A DNA stretch of 64,000 nt from Bdellovibrionota bacterium (GTDB lineage Bacteria > Bdellovibrionota > Bdellovibrionia > Bdellovibrionales > JAEYZS01), in NCBI GenBank assembly GCA_040386775.1, contig JAZKEU010000018.1, forward strand, positions 62,001 to 126,000, in the 5' to 3' direction. A program made the translations under genes and the position numbers. The notes beneath the pieces were generated by a model, which did no database searches, was not told the origin of the DNA, and worked only from the letters and a program-made list of their open reading frames with translations. Of the stretch, positions 15,878 through 25,379 are shown one piece after another (within the stretch, counting starts at the first letter, position 1; each line of letters starts with the position of its first letter).

Positions 15878-17362
15878 ATGAAATTTAAACTTTTTCCTAA
15901 AATTTTAAAACATACTGTATTCATTCTTATAGTTCTTTCGCTCGGTGCTGGTACTTATTTGTACCTTGATCGCCCTGAGATTCGTGCTCCTTCCGATGAA
16001 CCTTTTCAAATTATCTTAGACGAAAATATTGATTGGGATGCCATTCAGATTGAGCTTACAGGGTTACTCACGGATCTCATTCAAATTCCCACGATCCGTT
16101 CCGAAGAATCTAAAGTCGCTTTCTACATACAGAAAGTTTTAGCCAAAGAAGGCATTCAGGCCAAACTCATTCCTCATCCAGAATTTCCCGACAAAGTAAG
16201 TTTGGTGGCAGAGATCGGCCCTGAGAATTCAGAGAACGGAATTATTTTGCTTAATCACTCTGACGTGGTCGAAGTCAATGCGGCTGATTGGGAAGTTCCT
16301 CCTTTCAGTGGTGAGATGAAAGACGGAATGATCCATGGGCGCGGGGCCCTCGATATGAAGGGCATGGCTTCGATGGAGCTTATGGCTTTTATCATGGTTA
16401 ATCGTATGGGTTTAAAGCTTGCGAATAAGATTATGTTCTTGTCCGTTCCCGATGAGGAATCTGGCGGAAGACTTGGCGCTCAATTTTTATTGAACAACCA
16501 TGAGAGTTTATTCGAAGGCTATCGTTATGTATTTAATGAAGGCGGATTCGGAATTAAGGATTTTCCAAAAAAGAACAACAAAATGTTCAACGTGCAAACA
16601 GCAGAGAAGGGAATCTTGGGTTTAGAGCTTACGGCTAAGGGAAATTCTGGTCATGGCAGCATGCCTGACAAAAAATATTCTTCGTTAGATATGATGAAAC
16701 TCATGCTTGAACTTCAAGAGCTGCAAAAGTTTCAGTTAACCGATCAAACCTTGGAGTTCTTCCATCACGTGGGGAGCTTCTTTGAATTTCCAGAAAATTT
16801 TTTACTTCAAAGAATTCAGAATCCTTTGGTACAAAAAATTCTATCCAAAAAACTCATGGAGAATCGCGCAGTGAATGCCATGGTGACAAACACCATTTCC
16901 ATCACCAGTCTTTCTACGGATTCCTCGGCACACAATGTGATTCCCTCCGAGAGTAAAGCCTATCTGGATATCCGGATTCTTCCTGGAGTAGATCCCGCAA
17001 AGCTCACTGAGCAGATTCAAAAGATCGCCGACAAATACAAAGTCTCAATTGAAGTCAAAGAATCCTATTCAGCTTCTCAGAGCAATTCGGATACTCCGCT
17101 CTTTGATGTTCTCTATACTGTGATGAAAGACAATGTTCCCGATGCTGAGATCACTCAGTATCTTTCACCGGGTGCTACAGACTCGAGATATTTTAGAGCA
17201 AAAGGTTTTGAGTGTTACGGAATTATTCCCGCCATCATCAGCATGGAAGACGTAGGAATGCTTCATGGAAAAAACGAAGCGATCTCTCTTGAAAACTTAA
17301 AACTAGGCACCAAAGTGATCTTCGAAACTCTCGTCGGATTCAATCAAATGGAAAGCCTTTAG
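15878..17362 (+). CDS. M20-family metallopeptidase, membrane-anchored
   Basis: 494 residues. An N-terminal helix (about 13-30) anchors or exports the protein. M20 metal-site residues are visible: NHSDVV (H127, D129), RGALDMKG (D159), the catalytic PDEE (E193-E194) and a late LHGKNE histidine. Length and the GRGALDMKGM motif resemble the PM20D1/carboxypeptidase S group, which hydrolyses N-acyl amino acids or dipeptides. AGGG precedes the start. It is a single gene, probably periplasmic-facing and used in peptide scavenging. Confidence 0.85.
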   Translation: MKFKLFPKILKHTVFILIVLSLGAGTYLYLDRPEIRAPSDEPFQIILDENIDWDAIQIELTGLLTDLIQIPTIRSEESKVAFYIQKVLAKEGIQAKLIPHPEFPDKVSLVAEIGPENSENGIILLNHSDVVEVNAADWEVPPFSGEMKDGMIHGRGALDMKGMASMELMAFIMVNRMGLKLANKIMFLSVPDEESGGRLGAQFLLNNHESLFEGYRYVFNEGGFGIKDFPKKNNKMFNVQTAEKGILGLELTAKGNSGHGSMPDKKYSSLDMMKLMLELQELQKFQLTDQTLEFFHHVGSFFEFPENFLLQRIQNPLVQKILSKKLMENRAVNAMVTNTISITSLSTDSSAHNVIPSESKAYLDIRILPGVDPAKLTEQIQKIADKYKVSIEVKESYSASQSNSDTPLFDVLYTVMKDNVPDAEITQYLSPGATDSRYFRAKGFECYGIIPAIISMEDVGMLHGKNEAISLENLKLGTKVIFETLVGFNQMESL

Positions 17363-17364
17363 AT

Positions 17365-17583
17365 CTAAGCGCGCTTGCGCTTTGGTTTTTGGTGCTCAAC
17401 CCAATTAGCCAAAACATCTCGAATCAAGACTTGATATTTTCCGCTATGCTTTGCGGTAAGGCTTAATTTCTTAAGGTCCTTTACTATATTGAGGGGCAAC
17501 ATCATAGATACGCGGATAAGAGCGTTGGAATCGTCAAAAGATTCATCCGATAGCTCTACTTTTCCATATTTAATCTTCTTCAT
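17365..17583 (-). CDS. ribbon-helix-helix-like small protein, possible antitoxin
   Basis: 72 residues. The segment ALIRVSMMLPLNIVKDLKKLSLTAKHSGKYQVLIRDVLANWV has the strand-helix-helix pattern of CopG-type DNA-binding antitoxins. GGTGGAG precedes the ATG. It overlaps the DUF4160 gene by 14 bp in the same direction and ends with a basic tail. The arrangement looks like a toxin-antitoxin pair; this is inference from structure and context. Confidence 0.65.
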   Translation of the reverse strand: MKKIKYGKVELSDESFDDSNALIRVSMMLPLNIVKDLKKLSLTAKHSGKYQVLIRDVLANWVEHQKPKRKRA

Positions 17584-17809
17584 GATACTCCACCCATTTT
17601 TCTAAAAGTTCTTCTTTGTGTTCAGCGATATAAGTTACGATCTTTTGAACCATGGACCTAGTGAAATCAGTGCTGTCATCCATAACCTCAAGAGTTAATA
17701 AATTAACTCGCAAGGTTGCACCGCCGCCTTCAACATGAACATGCGGAGGATTGTGGTCCTTTTTGTTCACTTTATACTTTAGTTTTCCAACCCGAAGAAC
17801 CGTAACCAT
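17570..17809 (-). CDS. DUF4160 protein
   Basis: 79 residues from the ATG at 17809 (MVTVLRVG), which matches the usual family start; two earlier ATGs (17836, 17815) lie in an AT-only run and have no ribosome site. The DUF4160 hallmark NPPHVHVEGGGATLRVNLLTLEV is at about residues 19-41. DUF4160 genes are often paired with small DNA-binding or DUF2442 proteins in toxin-antitoxin-like units. The AT dyad at 17818-17842 upstream is a likely promoter or operator. Confidence 0.75.
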   Translation of the reverse strand: MVTVLRVGKLKYKVNKKDHNPPHVHVEGGGATLRVNLLTLEVMDDSTDFTRSMVQKIVTYIAEHKEELLEKWVEYHEED

Positions 17810-18032
17810 GCACATAATATATATTATATATATCATATATACAAGTTCAAATGGGTTGCTTTCGGCTTTCTCTTCAAATTTTTTATCTTCACGTTTTTTG
17901 TAGTAGAGCCGATATTCGGCTAGCCCCTATAAATCTTTCTTAAAATTTCGAAGAAATCCAATATATGCGATCTAATAAGGGTATATGGATTGCTTTATGG
18001 GTAGAGTGCAAATTTTCTGGAGGACCCGAAAA

Positions 18033-18632
18033 ATGAAATTGGTAACGAGCGCATTGGTATTGTCTTTGTCCCTTATGGCTTGCAGTAAAAGCGATAAGAA
18101 GCTTAACGGCGAGTCCAACGACAATAATAAAATTCAAGGAAACTTCGCAAGCGTTACATATATTGGTACTGATTTAGAAGATTCGAAAACATCCAGCGAT
18201 CCAGGCCATATGCTCAATGTTTATAGTATCAATGGAAATAAAATGATTTTAGCTGAGATTGATTTAGAAAATAAAATATATATGGTTTCGAATTATGATG
18301 TCCTACTCGATGGCGAGACAGTCACCGTAATTCCAACAACTCATACCTGCTCAGAGAATAATCCTAATTACAAAAGCATAATTGGAAACGAACTCGCTAC
18401 AAATATGGTGGTAACAGAAAAATCCCTCACAGTGACTTACAAAAAATCTGATACAAAAGAAGTTATGGCAAAGATCACCGAAGAAGACTTAAAAATTCTA
18501 CAAAACAAAGTAGAAAGAGAGTTCGAATTATTAAACGGTGACAACTGTAGCAAAGAATCCAAAACTTCAGACTACAACGTAGAAAGCGAAGCAGAAATTT
18601 TAAGAATAATGAACGAATTTATAGCTCAGTAA
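18033..18632 (+). CDS. lipoprotein, tandem paralogue 1
   Basis: 199 residues from the ATG at 18033, which has TGGAGGA 8 nt upstream and starts a clear lipoprotein signal (LSLSLMACSKSD, lipobox LMAC). The mature part has two cysteines (about residues 110 and 170) and shares GHMLN(V/L), an EID(L/F)(E/D)N strand and a late Cys with the next gene. The two are tandem duplicates. No known domain. Confidence 0.75.
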   Translation: MKLVTSALVLSLSLMACSKSDKKLNGESNDNNKIQGNFASVTYIGTDLEDSKTSSDPGHMLNVYSINGNKMILAEIDLENKIYMVSNYDVLLDGETVTVIPTTHTCSENNPNYKSIIGNELATNMVVTEKSLTVTYKKSDTKEVMAKITEEDLKILQNKVEREFELLNGDNCSKESKTSDYNVESEAEILRIMNEFIAQ

Positions 18633-18683
18633 CTTATTTTCGAGAAGATTAACAATGTAACTCAATTTTTTGGAGGCAAAAAA

Positions 18684-19271
18684 ATGAAATTATTAATTGG
18701 CGCACTTGCGCTCACTATGGCTCTGACTTCTGCTTGCAGCAAGTCTGATTCTTCTAATAAACCTGGCAACTCTAAACCCATCGATGGCAACTACGTCGAA
18801 TTTACCCCTAAAGGTTACACTGAAGATGGTGTTGAACACAAAAGCGGTGGTCATGTCATGAACCTCATGCAAATCGAAAATGGAGTATTAACACTTACAG
18901 AAATCGATTTCGACAATCAAGGTTATACAGTAGCCAAGGCTGTCATCGATGTAAATGGTAAATCAGCATCACTCGCAACGACTTCAAATTCATGCGTCGG
19001 TGGACCTGGTGAAATTTCAGTTAAAGAATCAGGGCTTGGTACAAGATTCAACTTCGAGGCCGTAGCAGACGAAGAAAAGCTATCGCTATCTTCTGATGGT
19101 AGCACAGATGAACTTTTAAGAGTTTCACCTGAACAAGTTGAAAAAATCCGTTCTAAAATAGAAGGATTTAAAGAATACAATGAAGATTCGTGTAAAGAAT
19201 TACCGGACACGTTGGATTCTGCAGAGCCTTTAGAAGTCATAAAATCAAAATTGAAAGAACTTTTAGAATAA
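18684..19271 (+). CDS. lipoprotein, tandem paralogue 2
   Basis: 195 residues, lipobox TSAC, strong TGGAGG upstream. Shares order and spacing of DGNY...GH.MNL....LTEIDFDNQGYTVA...SC with the preceding lipoprotein. A terminator follows at 19296. Surface or periplasmic role unknown. Confidence 0.75.
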   Translation: MKLLIGALALTMALTSACSKSDSSNKPGNSKPIDGNYVEFTPKGYTEDGVEHKSGGHVMNLMQIENGVLTLTEIDFDNQGYTVAKAVIDVNGKSASLATTSNSCVGGPGEISVKESGLGTRFNFEAVADEEKLSLSSDGSTDELLRVSPEQVEKIRSKIEGFKEYNEDSCKELPDTLDSAEPLEVIKSKLKELLE

Positions 19272-19295
19272 ATCTAATTTTAAAATACATTTCTT

Positions 19296-19327
19296 AAAAA
19301 AGCCCGCTGTCGCAGTGGGCTTTTTTT
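19296..19327 (+). terminator. intrinsic terminator of the lipoprotein pair
   Basis: AAGCCCGCTG / CAGTGGGCTT stem with TCG loop followed by seven T residues, 25 bp after the stop. Confidence 0.9.
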
Positions 19328-19460
19328 GCTTTAGATCATCCTCCGTCGTCGGTATTTTTCATTCGGCAAAATCTTTTATTCTAAATTTTTATTCATCCTC
19401 ATTAAGTCATTAGTCTTGTTCTTCCAAGACCTTCGTCAACTTTTAACCTCTAAGGGTCGC

Positions 19461-19495
19461 TGATGTGATCAAAAAGAAATAAAATAATCACATCA
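19461..19495. promoter_or_regulatory. inverted repeat upstream of the M15 peptidase
   Basis: Perfect 9-bp arms TGATGTGAT and ATCACATCA separated by 17 A-rich nt, 33 bp before the start. It may be an operator. The half-site resembles the CRP half-site, but the spacing is too wide for a single CRP site. Confidence 0.45.
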
Positions 19496-19527
19496 CCTAC
19501 ACAAGTTAAAATTTATTCGGAGGATGC

Positions 19528-20526
19528 ATGAACTCGAAAGTTGCTCAAAAATTAATCGCTATTGGACTAGCCGTCTTATTATGTTTTATTGTGGCTTGCG
19601 GGAAATCAACTAGTAGTTCAGCAAACTCCGAAAATCCATCGCAACCTCAACCCGAAGAAAATCTAAGTGGTCCAGCAGCATGCTACATGGGTATCAATAG
19701 AGACGCAAAAGCTTGCGCTCAATTAAAAACCATTAACGCTGCATCTGAAGGCTACAAAAATCCTTACACAGATTCATCATTTATGGCGACTGCAAATAAA
19801 GACCAATACCGTAGACCAGTTCAAGCGGTGGACTTGAAGAGAACTTCGCAAAATTTAAAGATTGCTCCAAGTTTTGTACTCTCAGAATTCATGAGCATCG
19901 AAAAAGGAAACATCGGTATATTTTCAACAGCAGTCGTAAAGATCATTCAAAAGTTAAGAGATAAAACTGGTGCAGCACTCAAAATCAATAGTGCATTCCG
20001 CTCTCCAAAGTGGAATGAAGGTATTGATGGGTCTGCGACGTGGTCCCGCCATCAATACGGAGATGGTGTCGATATCGCCTCTTCAAAAGTGGGCCTTGAT
20101 ACTTTGATCAGCTATTGCAAACAGCTCGGAGCCACATTCACGCTGAAGTACACTTCGCATGTTCACTGTGATTGGAGGAACATGGCGCTTGAGCCACAAT
20201 TCTTCGGAGCTCTTGATATTCAGCAATTAAAGCAGACAAGTGTAGAAGAAGATCAAATGAATATCTTAACAGATTATGTAGACTCTTCTCAGATTCTTAT
20301 CAGTGGAGAATTAAAAGCTGGAAATGTGGTGCGTCTGTCTAGTTTTGTAAAATTCCACGAAGATCCCTCAGAGCTGCATAAGCAATGGGTGATTTTTGCG
20401 CCCAATGGTGATCAGATTAACTTAGAACAATCTGAAGTGTCGTTGCCTTTACAAAAGGGGACTTACCAAGTGATCAACTATATTGGTGCGAGTATCCAAT
20501 TGAACAAGTCTTTCTTCGTAAACTAG
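19528..20526 (+). CDS. lipoprotein with M15-type peptidase domain
   Basis: 332 residues with a lipoprotein signal (CFIVACGKS). The central domain (about 105-235) has M15 zinc motifs: SAFRSPKWNE, SRHQYGDGVDI (HxxxxxxD) and HVHCDW. Family members are D-Ala-D-Ala carboxypeptidases or peptidoglycan endopeptidases. The C-terminal 100 residues look like a beta domain. CGGAGG precedes the ATG. It could trim own or prey peptidoglycan; the target is unknown. Confidence 0.8.
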   Translation: MNSKVAQKLIAIGLAVLLCFIVACGKSTSSSANSENPSQPQPEENLSGPAACYMGINRDAKACAQLKTINAASEGYKNPYTDSSFMATANKDQYRRPVQAVDLKRTSQNLKIAPSFVLSEFMSIEKGNIGIFSTAVVKIIQKLRDKTGAALKINSAFRSPKWNEGIDGSATWSRHQYGDGVDIASSKVGLDTLISYCKQLGATFTLKYTSHVHCDWRNMALEPQFFGALDIQQLKQTSVEEDQMNILTDYVDSSQILISGELKAGNVVRLSSFVKFHEDPSELHKQWVIFAPNGDQINLEQSEVSLPLQKGTYQVINYIGASIQLNKSFFVN

Positions 20527-20582
20527 AGACGAAAACAAAAGCTTAATTGATTTCATATAGATCTTTCTGTATCAATAGATGA

Positions 20583-21545
20583 ATGGAAGAAGATCTAAAC
20601 AAAGCAGTAGAAATACTCAAAAGTGGTGGCGTCGTCGGGATGCCAACGGAAACCGTCTATGGTTTGGCGGCGGATATTAAGAGTCCTGAGGGTATCGAAA
20701 ATATTTTTAAAACAAAACAGCGCCCATTCTTTGATCCTCTCATCGTACATATTGCTCATCTCCAGCATTTAAAAGGTGTTGTAACAGAATTTCCGGAGCT
20801 TGCCGTGTTCTTGGGTGAAAAATTTTGGCCAGGCCCTCTCACCATGATTTTGCCCAAATCAAAAATTTTGAACACGAAAATCACGTCAGGTTTAGAATTT
20901 GTGGGCGTACGGTTCCCGAAGCATCCTCTAGCTCAAAAATTAATTCACAAATTAGGAAATCCCGTCGCAGCTCCATCAGCAAATCTTTTTGGAAAAACTT
21001 CTCCCACAAGTTCTGATCACGTAAAGAAGGAATTTGGAGACAAAGTTTTTGTGCTAGAAGGCGGCGAATGCGAAGTGGGACTGGAATCTACCGTGATTGG
21101 TTTTGATACTAATTATCTTTCCATCAAAATTTATCGTCCAGGATCTATCACCAAGGAAATGCTCGAGAAAGCTCTCAAGGATTATATAAAGCCCATTTCA
21201 ATTTTTGAAGAGCAATCTCCCGTAGCACCAGGTCATTTGAAGCATCACTATATGCCTGCTATTCCTCTTATGATCGTGGGGGAGCACGAAATGGAAGATC
21301 CAAAATTACAAGAAGAAGCAAAATTAAAATTAAAATTAGCGGTATTTAAACCCATCGAGCTTGTCCTTCACAATGACCCTGCAATCGCCGCACGCGAGCT
21401 CTACCAGAATTTAAGAAGATGTGCAGAGACGGGTGCTAGCGTAATATTCGTTCGAGAAAAAGCAGAATACAAAGGTGATCTTTGGACGGCAATCTGGGAT
21501 CGTTTAAGGAAGGCCGCATCCCTTAAGGTGGACTACAGTGTATAA
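20583..21545 (+). CDS. tsaC: threonylcarbamoyl-AMP synthase (Sua5/TsaC)
   Basis: 320 residues. The N-terminal YrdC domain has GMPTETVYGLAADI (about 18-31), KQRPFFDPLIVHI, PGPLTMIL, GVRFPKHP and SAN(L/K)FGKTSPT. A C-terminal Sua5-type extension follows the APGHLKHHYMPAIP linker. The enzyme makes threonylcarbamoyl-AMP from threonine, bicarbonate and ATP for t6A37 in tRNA. The esterase gene overlaps its end by 8 bp. Confidence 0.9.
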   Translation: MEEDLNKAVEILKSGGVVGMPTETVYGLAADIKSPEGIENIFKTKQRPFFDPLIVHIAHLQHLKGVVTEFPELAVFLGEKFWPGPLTMILPKSKILNTKITSGLEFVGVRFPKHPLAQKLIHKLGNPVAAPSANLFGKTSPTSSDHVKKEFGDKVFVLEGGECEVGLESTVIGFDTNYLSIKIYRPGSITKEMLEKALKDYIKPISIFEEQSPVAPGHLKHHYMPAIPLMIVGEHEMEDPKLQEEAKLKLKLAVFKPIELVLHNDPAIAARELYQNLRRCAETGASVIFVREKAEYKGDLWTAIWDRLRKAASLKVDYSV

Positions 21546-22218
21546 TCGCATTCAGGCACAGAGCTTGGCAGGAATTCAATACGTCGAAGGTGGAGACAAA
21601 ACCTCTCCCAACAAAATCATCATGTTCCACGGATACGGCGCAGATATGATGGATCTTTATTCCTTCCATGATGCCATTGACACAGCAAAGCCTTTTCACT
21701 GGATTTTTCCCAATGGAATCTTAGATGTTCCAATTGGTCCGCATATGTTTGGTAAAGGTTGGTTCAATATTGATATTCCATCTTTTGAACGAGCACTCAG
21801 AATGGGTGAGTTCTCAAAGCTTAAGCCAACAGGCATGGATGAGGCTCGTGCTAAGGTAGAAAAATTTCTCAAAGCACTTAATCTTGATTTTTCTAACACG
21901 TACCTCGGAGGCTTCAGCCAAGGAGCAATGTTGGTTACAGAATTACTATTAGAGACTGCGATTGTACCGAGGGGTGCGATTTTGTTGTCGGGCACATTGG
22001 TGAATGAAGATCGCTGGGCATCATTAATGGCCAAGAAAAAAGGCTTACGATATTACCAGAGTCATGGATCGCAGGATCCGATTCTTCCAGCAGAGCTTGC
22101 ACAGCGATTGCATGAATTGCTTGAGCAAAATGGCTGGGATGGATTCTTGAATATTTTTAAAGGCGGCCACGAAATTCCTCACAAAGTCATTTCCGATATT
22201 TCTTCTTTTATAAAGTAA
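21538..22218 (+). CDS. phospholipase/carboxylesterase family hydrolase
   Basis: 226 residues, alpha/beta hydrolase. HGYGADMMDL (about 25-34) supplies the oxyanion region, GGFSQGAML (about 120-128) the nucleophile serine, a QDPILP aspartate and GGHEIP the histidine. Similar to YpfH/acyl-protein thioesterase-like carboxylesterases. Starts with GTG inside the tsaC end, so it is translationally coupled. Confidence 0.85.
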   Translation: MYNRIQAQSLAGIQYVEGGDKTSPNKIIMFHGYGADMMDLYSFHDAIDTAKPFHWIFPNGILDVPIGPHMFGKGWFNIDIPSFERALRMGEFSKLKPTGMDEARAKVEKFLKALNLDFSNTYLGGFSQGAMLVTELLLETAIVPRGAILLSGTLVNEDRWASLMAKKKGLRYYQSHGSQDPILPAELAQRLHELLEQNGWDGFLNIFKGGHEIPHKVISDISSFIK

Positions 22219-22229
22219 ATGACATATGC

Positions 22230-25214
22230 TTATAGTTTAAGGTTATTTTTTTTAAGTGAATCTTTGAGTTTTTGCACCTTTAAATATCCTTCTATAGTTC
22301 TTGAAAAATAAGGACCTTCTAGAAGAAGTTCAGCATAGGCTCCTTGGTGGAAAGCATCTATCGCACCTTTATCCCACAACTGCATTCCTCCGCCATCAGT
22401 CAAATAGCTCAGCTCAATCAATACATTTAGCGGTATAGTTATTTGTTTACTGCCGGCTTGGTTTTTTTGTTCTTTTTTAGATTTTTCTTTTTGGCAATTC
22501 ACTCCTGGCTGATTTTCCACATGTAGGAATGGTGATTTATCGCTAGATACAGGCAGTTGAAAATCACCCTTGAAAGGAATGCAGTCGGCTTGGTAACTTT
22601 GATGGCTGATTGCGACTTTTGATGGATCAAGCTGATCTAAGTATTGTTTAATTTTTGGTAAAACCTCTTTAGGCCCGAGACTCGAAGCTGGATCTGAATA
22701 TATACTGAATTCCATTATGTTATATAAAAGTTTACGCTGTAAGATATTGCCTTTGATATAGTTATCGACAAAAGATTTTGGGTCATCATAGAAATCAAAT
22801 ATAATTTGATCTAATCCTTCAATTTTAACCCATTCGTCTCCTAAATGATCTACGTCTATATGGTGTTCGGAAGACATAATACTTTTAATTGCTGTGTGGT
22901 CTTCACATATGGAGCTTTTGTGCTGATAGTTCATGCAAATTTGACTATCCGTATTTTTTATAAAATTAATTAACCTTCTGTAGCTAAGAATTTTTTGAAT
23001 TTCAGCATTACTGTAAGACATAATTTTATCAATATTTTTCGATTCGTCACCGAAGAGATATTTATTTATATCTGGATTTTTAAGTATATTTTCAGCGTAC
23101 TGCATTTGCATTGCCATGATTTTATACTGAAAATCCAACAACGAAAATGAACTCGATTTTGCTTTTCGCAGGCGATAATACTGATTTTCGGTATATGCAT
23201 GAATCACCTCTCGAGCATGGTGATCAGTGTCATATTCAAAAAAGCGACTTTTTCCCAAATCCAGCTCTGGTCTGAATTGAATTTCAATATCTGATAATTG
23301 GATGCTATAATCTGAACTTAAATCACCACCATTATTCGACGAGCTATTAAATACGGAATTCAAATCTGCATATTTTTGTTTATTCTCAATTGGAATGTAT
23401 TTTAATTCCGCCGTTTCAGGAGGATCTTCTTTGGAATATTTTTTTCTACTATCCTGCCATGCCGTATCTATATCAAAAAATTCATATTCAAATAAACCTG
23501 ATCGCTGCGTAAAATCCAGAGACCGATAATAAGATTGTGATAATTTACTGTAGGCATTTCTTGATTTGTCGATGAACCCTGTAAACTTATCTGAGGAAAT
23601 CAGTTTGGCATCTGCTCTGTTGGCAATGTCATCAGGATTGGTGCCTAGAGAGTGCAGCAGCATAATCATCAACAGTTCTGGTCTATATATGTTGGGTTGA
23701 ACAGCTTCTTTACTTAGATCTTCAACTTTTCCAGATACAGTATAAAGAATTTTATTTTCGCCCGCTGTACTATGAATCACTGCTTCGATGTGATCTGTAA
23801 AGTTAGCAATTCCCAGAGAAAAACCGTTCTCCCAAAGTATTGACTGGTGCTCTGAAAGTATCGATATGAACATCATTGTTTGCGCGACACAATTTCCACC
23901 CCAGCCGAGTAAGGTATGAGTTAGGGTCGGATAATCTCGTTTATAGATTCTTAGAGAGTCATTGATAATGAGTTCTCTAATTTCATTGATTTTATTTAGG
24001 TCAATTTTTCCCGTCATTCTTAAGCGCACTTTTTCCTTTAATGTTTGCATGCGTGCTGAAACAAAGTCATAAGCTTGCTGGTCAGAAATATTTCTACCAT
24101 CAGTACCAATTAATTTTTCAGCACTCAAAAAAGCCTGAGAATAATCCATCGGATTTAGAGATTTCAAATGTTCCTGAATAATTGATATCAATTGCTTTTT
24201 ACTGAGAAGTGGATATTGAGGTTTGAAGTCCTTTTGACTCGGCATATGTTTGCTGTTCAACAATTGCGTAGATTCCCAGAGGCTAACTAACCCGGCATCA
24301 ATAGAATCGAATTTGTTCTTTGCCGAATCTTTCTTTTCTGCCGATCCATAATCTAAAAACAATAATCCGTGCAGGCCTGCAGATGCACCAAGGCTCACTT
24401 GCATTGGGGTGATGTGTTTTAAAAAAGGATTTATTCTGTTGAGCGCCGAGGAGCCATGTTTTGCAATTTTTCCTTTTAAGGCCAGTCTTGTCACTTGCGA
24501 AGATTTATAAATCACCGCGAGTTTCTCAGGCAACGTAACTGATTTTAGAAATCCTCCGGGAATAACAATAAAATTTTTGATGGCGTTCAATATTTGCAAT
24601 CCCTTTTGAAAAGGCATTTGTTTAATTATTTGAGTTGCTAAAGTGCGGATTTCTACATTTTCTGATTTTTCAAAAGGCGACGCAATGATCAAGGCCAGTG
24701 CATAATCTTTTGAATTGGCTAGAATTTCGATATTGGTTATGCGTAAAATTTCTAAAATTCTTTTTTGCATATCCAGTTGCTTTTCAGAACTCAGAAGTTG
24801 TGTGAACGCAGTATTTTTATGATATCCTAAGTTGATCAATTTATCACTTTTATAGTTGTAATGAACCAGGGCATTCCACAGAAAATAATATTTCGAAAGA
24901 TAACCCCTTCTGTTTCTAAGTGATTCAAATATTTCCGTAGAAGACTTGTATTTTTTTGTTCGAATTTCCTCATCCCAGGTATTTAAGAAGGTTTGGATAT
25001 AAGCTTTATCGGCCAAATATTGGGCGCGGAATTTTTCATCACCTTCTGAAAAATAAGAATTGAGCAAAGCAGACATAAGGGTGTGCGTGAGCTGAAGATT
25101 TTTTTGTGAATTGTATTCTTGAGTCGCAGAATAACCCTGAAGAGGTCGAAACATAACCAAACATAAAATTATATAAAATACTTTATGTTTCAACTTGTTA
25201 AGCATTTTTAACAC
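22230..25214 (-). CDS. large exported protein with transglutaminase-like core
   Basis: 994 residues with an N-terminal signal segment (about 10-29, FYIILCLVMFRPLQGYSATQ). Most of the chain is helical and unlike known families. Near residue 440 is GWGGNCVAQTMMFISILSEH and about 35 residues later DHIEAVIHS, the Cys and His order of transglutaminase-like cysteine proteases. C-terminal cysteines may form disulphides. It is probably a periplasmic or secreted enzyme; substrate unknown. It is a single gene, convergent with the esterase. Confidence 0.65.
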   Translation of the reverse strand: MLKMLNKLKHKVFYIILCLVMFRPLQGYSATQEYNSQKNLQLTHTLMSALLNSYFSEGDEKFRAQYLADKAYIQTFLNTWDEEIRTKKYKSSTEIFESLRNRRGYLSKYYFLWNALVHYNYKSDKLINLGYHKNTAFTQLLSSEKQLDMQKRILEILRITNIEILANSKDYALALIIASPFEKSENVEIRTLATQIIKQMPFQKGLQILNAIKNFIVIPGGFLKSVTLPEKLAVIYKSSQVTRLALKGKIAKHGSSALNRINPFLKHITPMQVSLGASAGLHGLLFLDYGSAEKKDSAKNKFDSIDAGLVSLWESTQLLNSKHMPSQKDFKPQYPLLSKKQLISIIQEHLKSLNPMDYSQAFLSAEKLIGTDGRNISDQQAYDFVSARMQTLKEKVRLRMTGKIDLNKINEIRELIINDSLRIYKRDYPTLTHTLLGWGGNCVAQTMMFISILSEHQSILWENGFSLGIANFTDHIEAVIHSTAGENKILYTVSGKVEDLSKEAVQPNIYRPELLMIMLLHSLGTNPDDIANRADAKLISSDKFTGFIDKSRNAYSKLSQSYYRSLDFTQRSGLFEYEFFDIDTAWQDSRKKYSKEDPPETAELKYIPIENKQKYADLNSVFNSSSNNGGDLSSDYSIQLSDIEIQFRPELDLGKSRFFEYDTDHHAREVIHAYTENQYYRLRKAKSSSFSLLDFQYKIMAMQMQYAENILKNPDINKYLFGDESKNIDKIMSYSNAEIQKILSYRRLINFIKNTDSQICMNYQHKSSICEDHTAIKSIMSSEHHIDVDHLGDEWVKIEGLDQIIFDFYDDPKSFVDNYIKGNILQRKLLYNIMEFSIYSDPASSLGPKEVLPKIKQYLDQLDPSKVAISHQSYQADCIPFKGDFQLPVSSDKSPFLHVENQPGVNCQKEKSKKEQKNQAGSKQITIPLNVLIELSYLTDGGGMQLWDKGAIDAFHQGAYAELLLEGPYFSRTIEGYLKVQKLKDSLKKNNLKL

Positions 25215-25379
25215 CCTTTGAAGTTATTTTTTCTATAAATATTAAATCTTTATAAAGCAGATTTTATGCCATTGGGGGATTTAACTGAGTAGATTTAATA
25301 GACCGCAGATGTAAATCTCTTAAAACAAGAGACGTACAACGGCATTTTTGGTGTTCTTATAGCAACATTTTTACAACAA

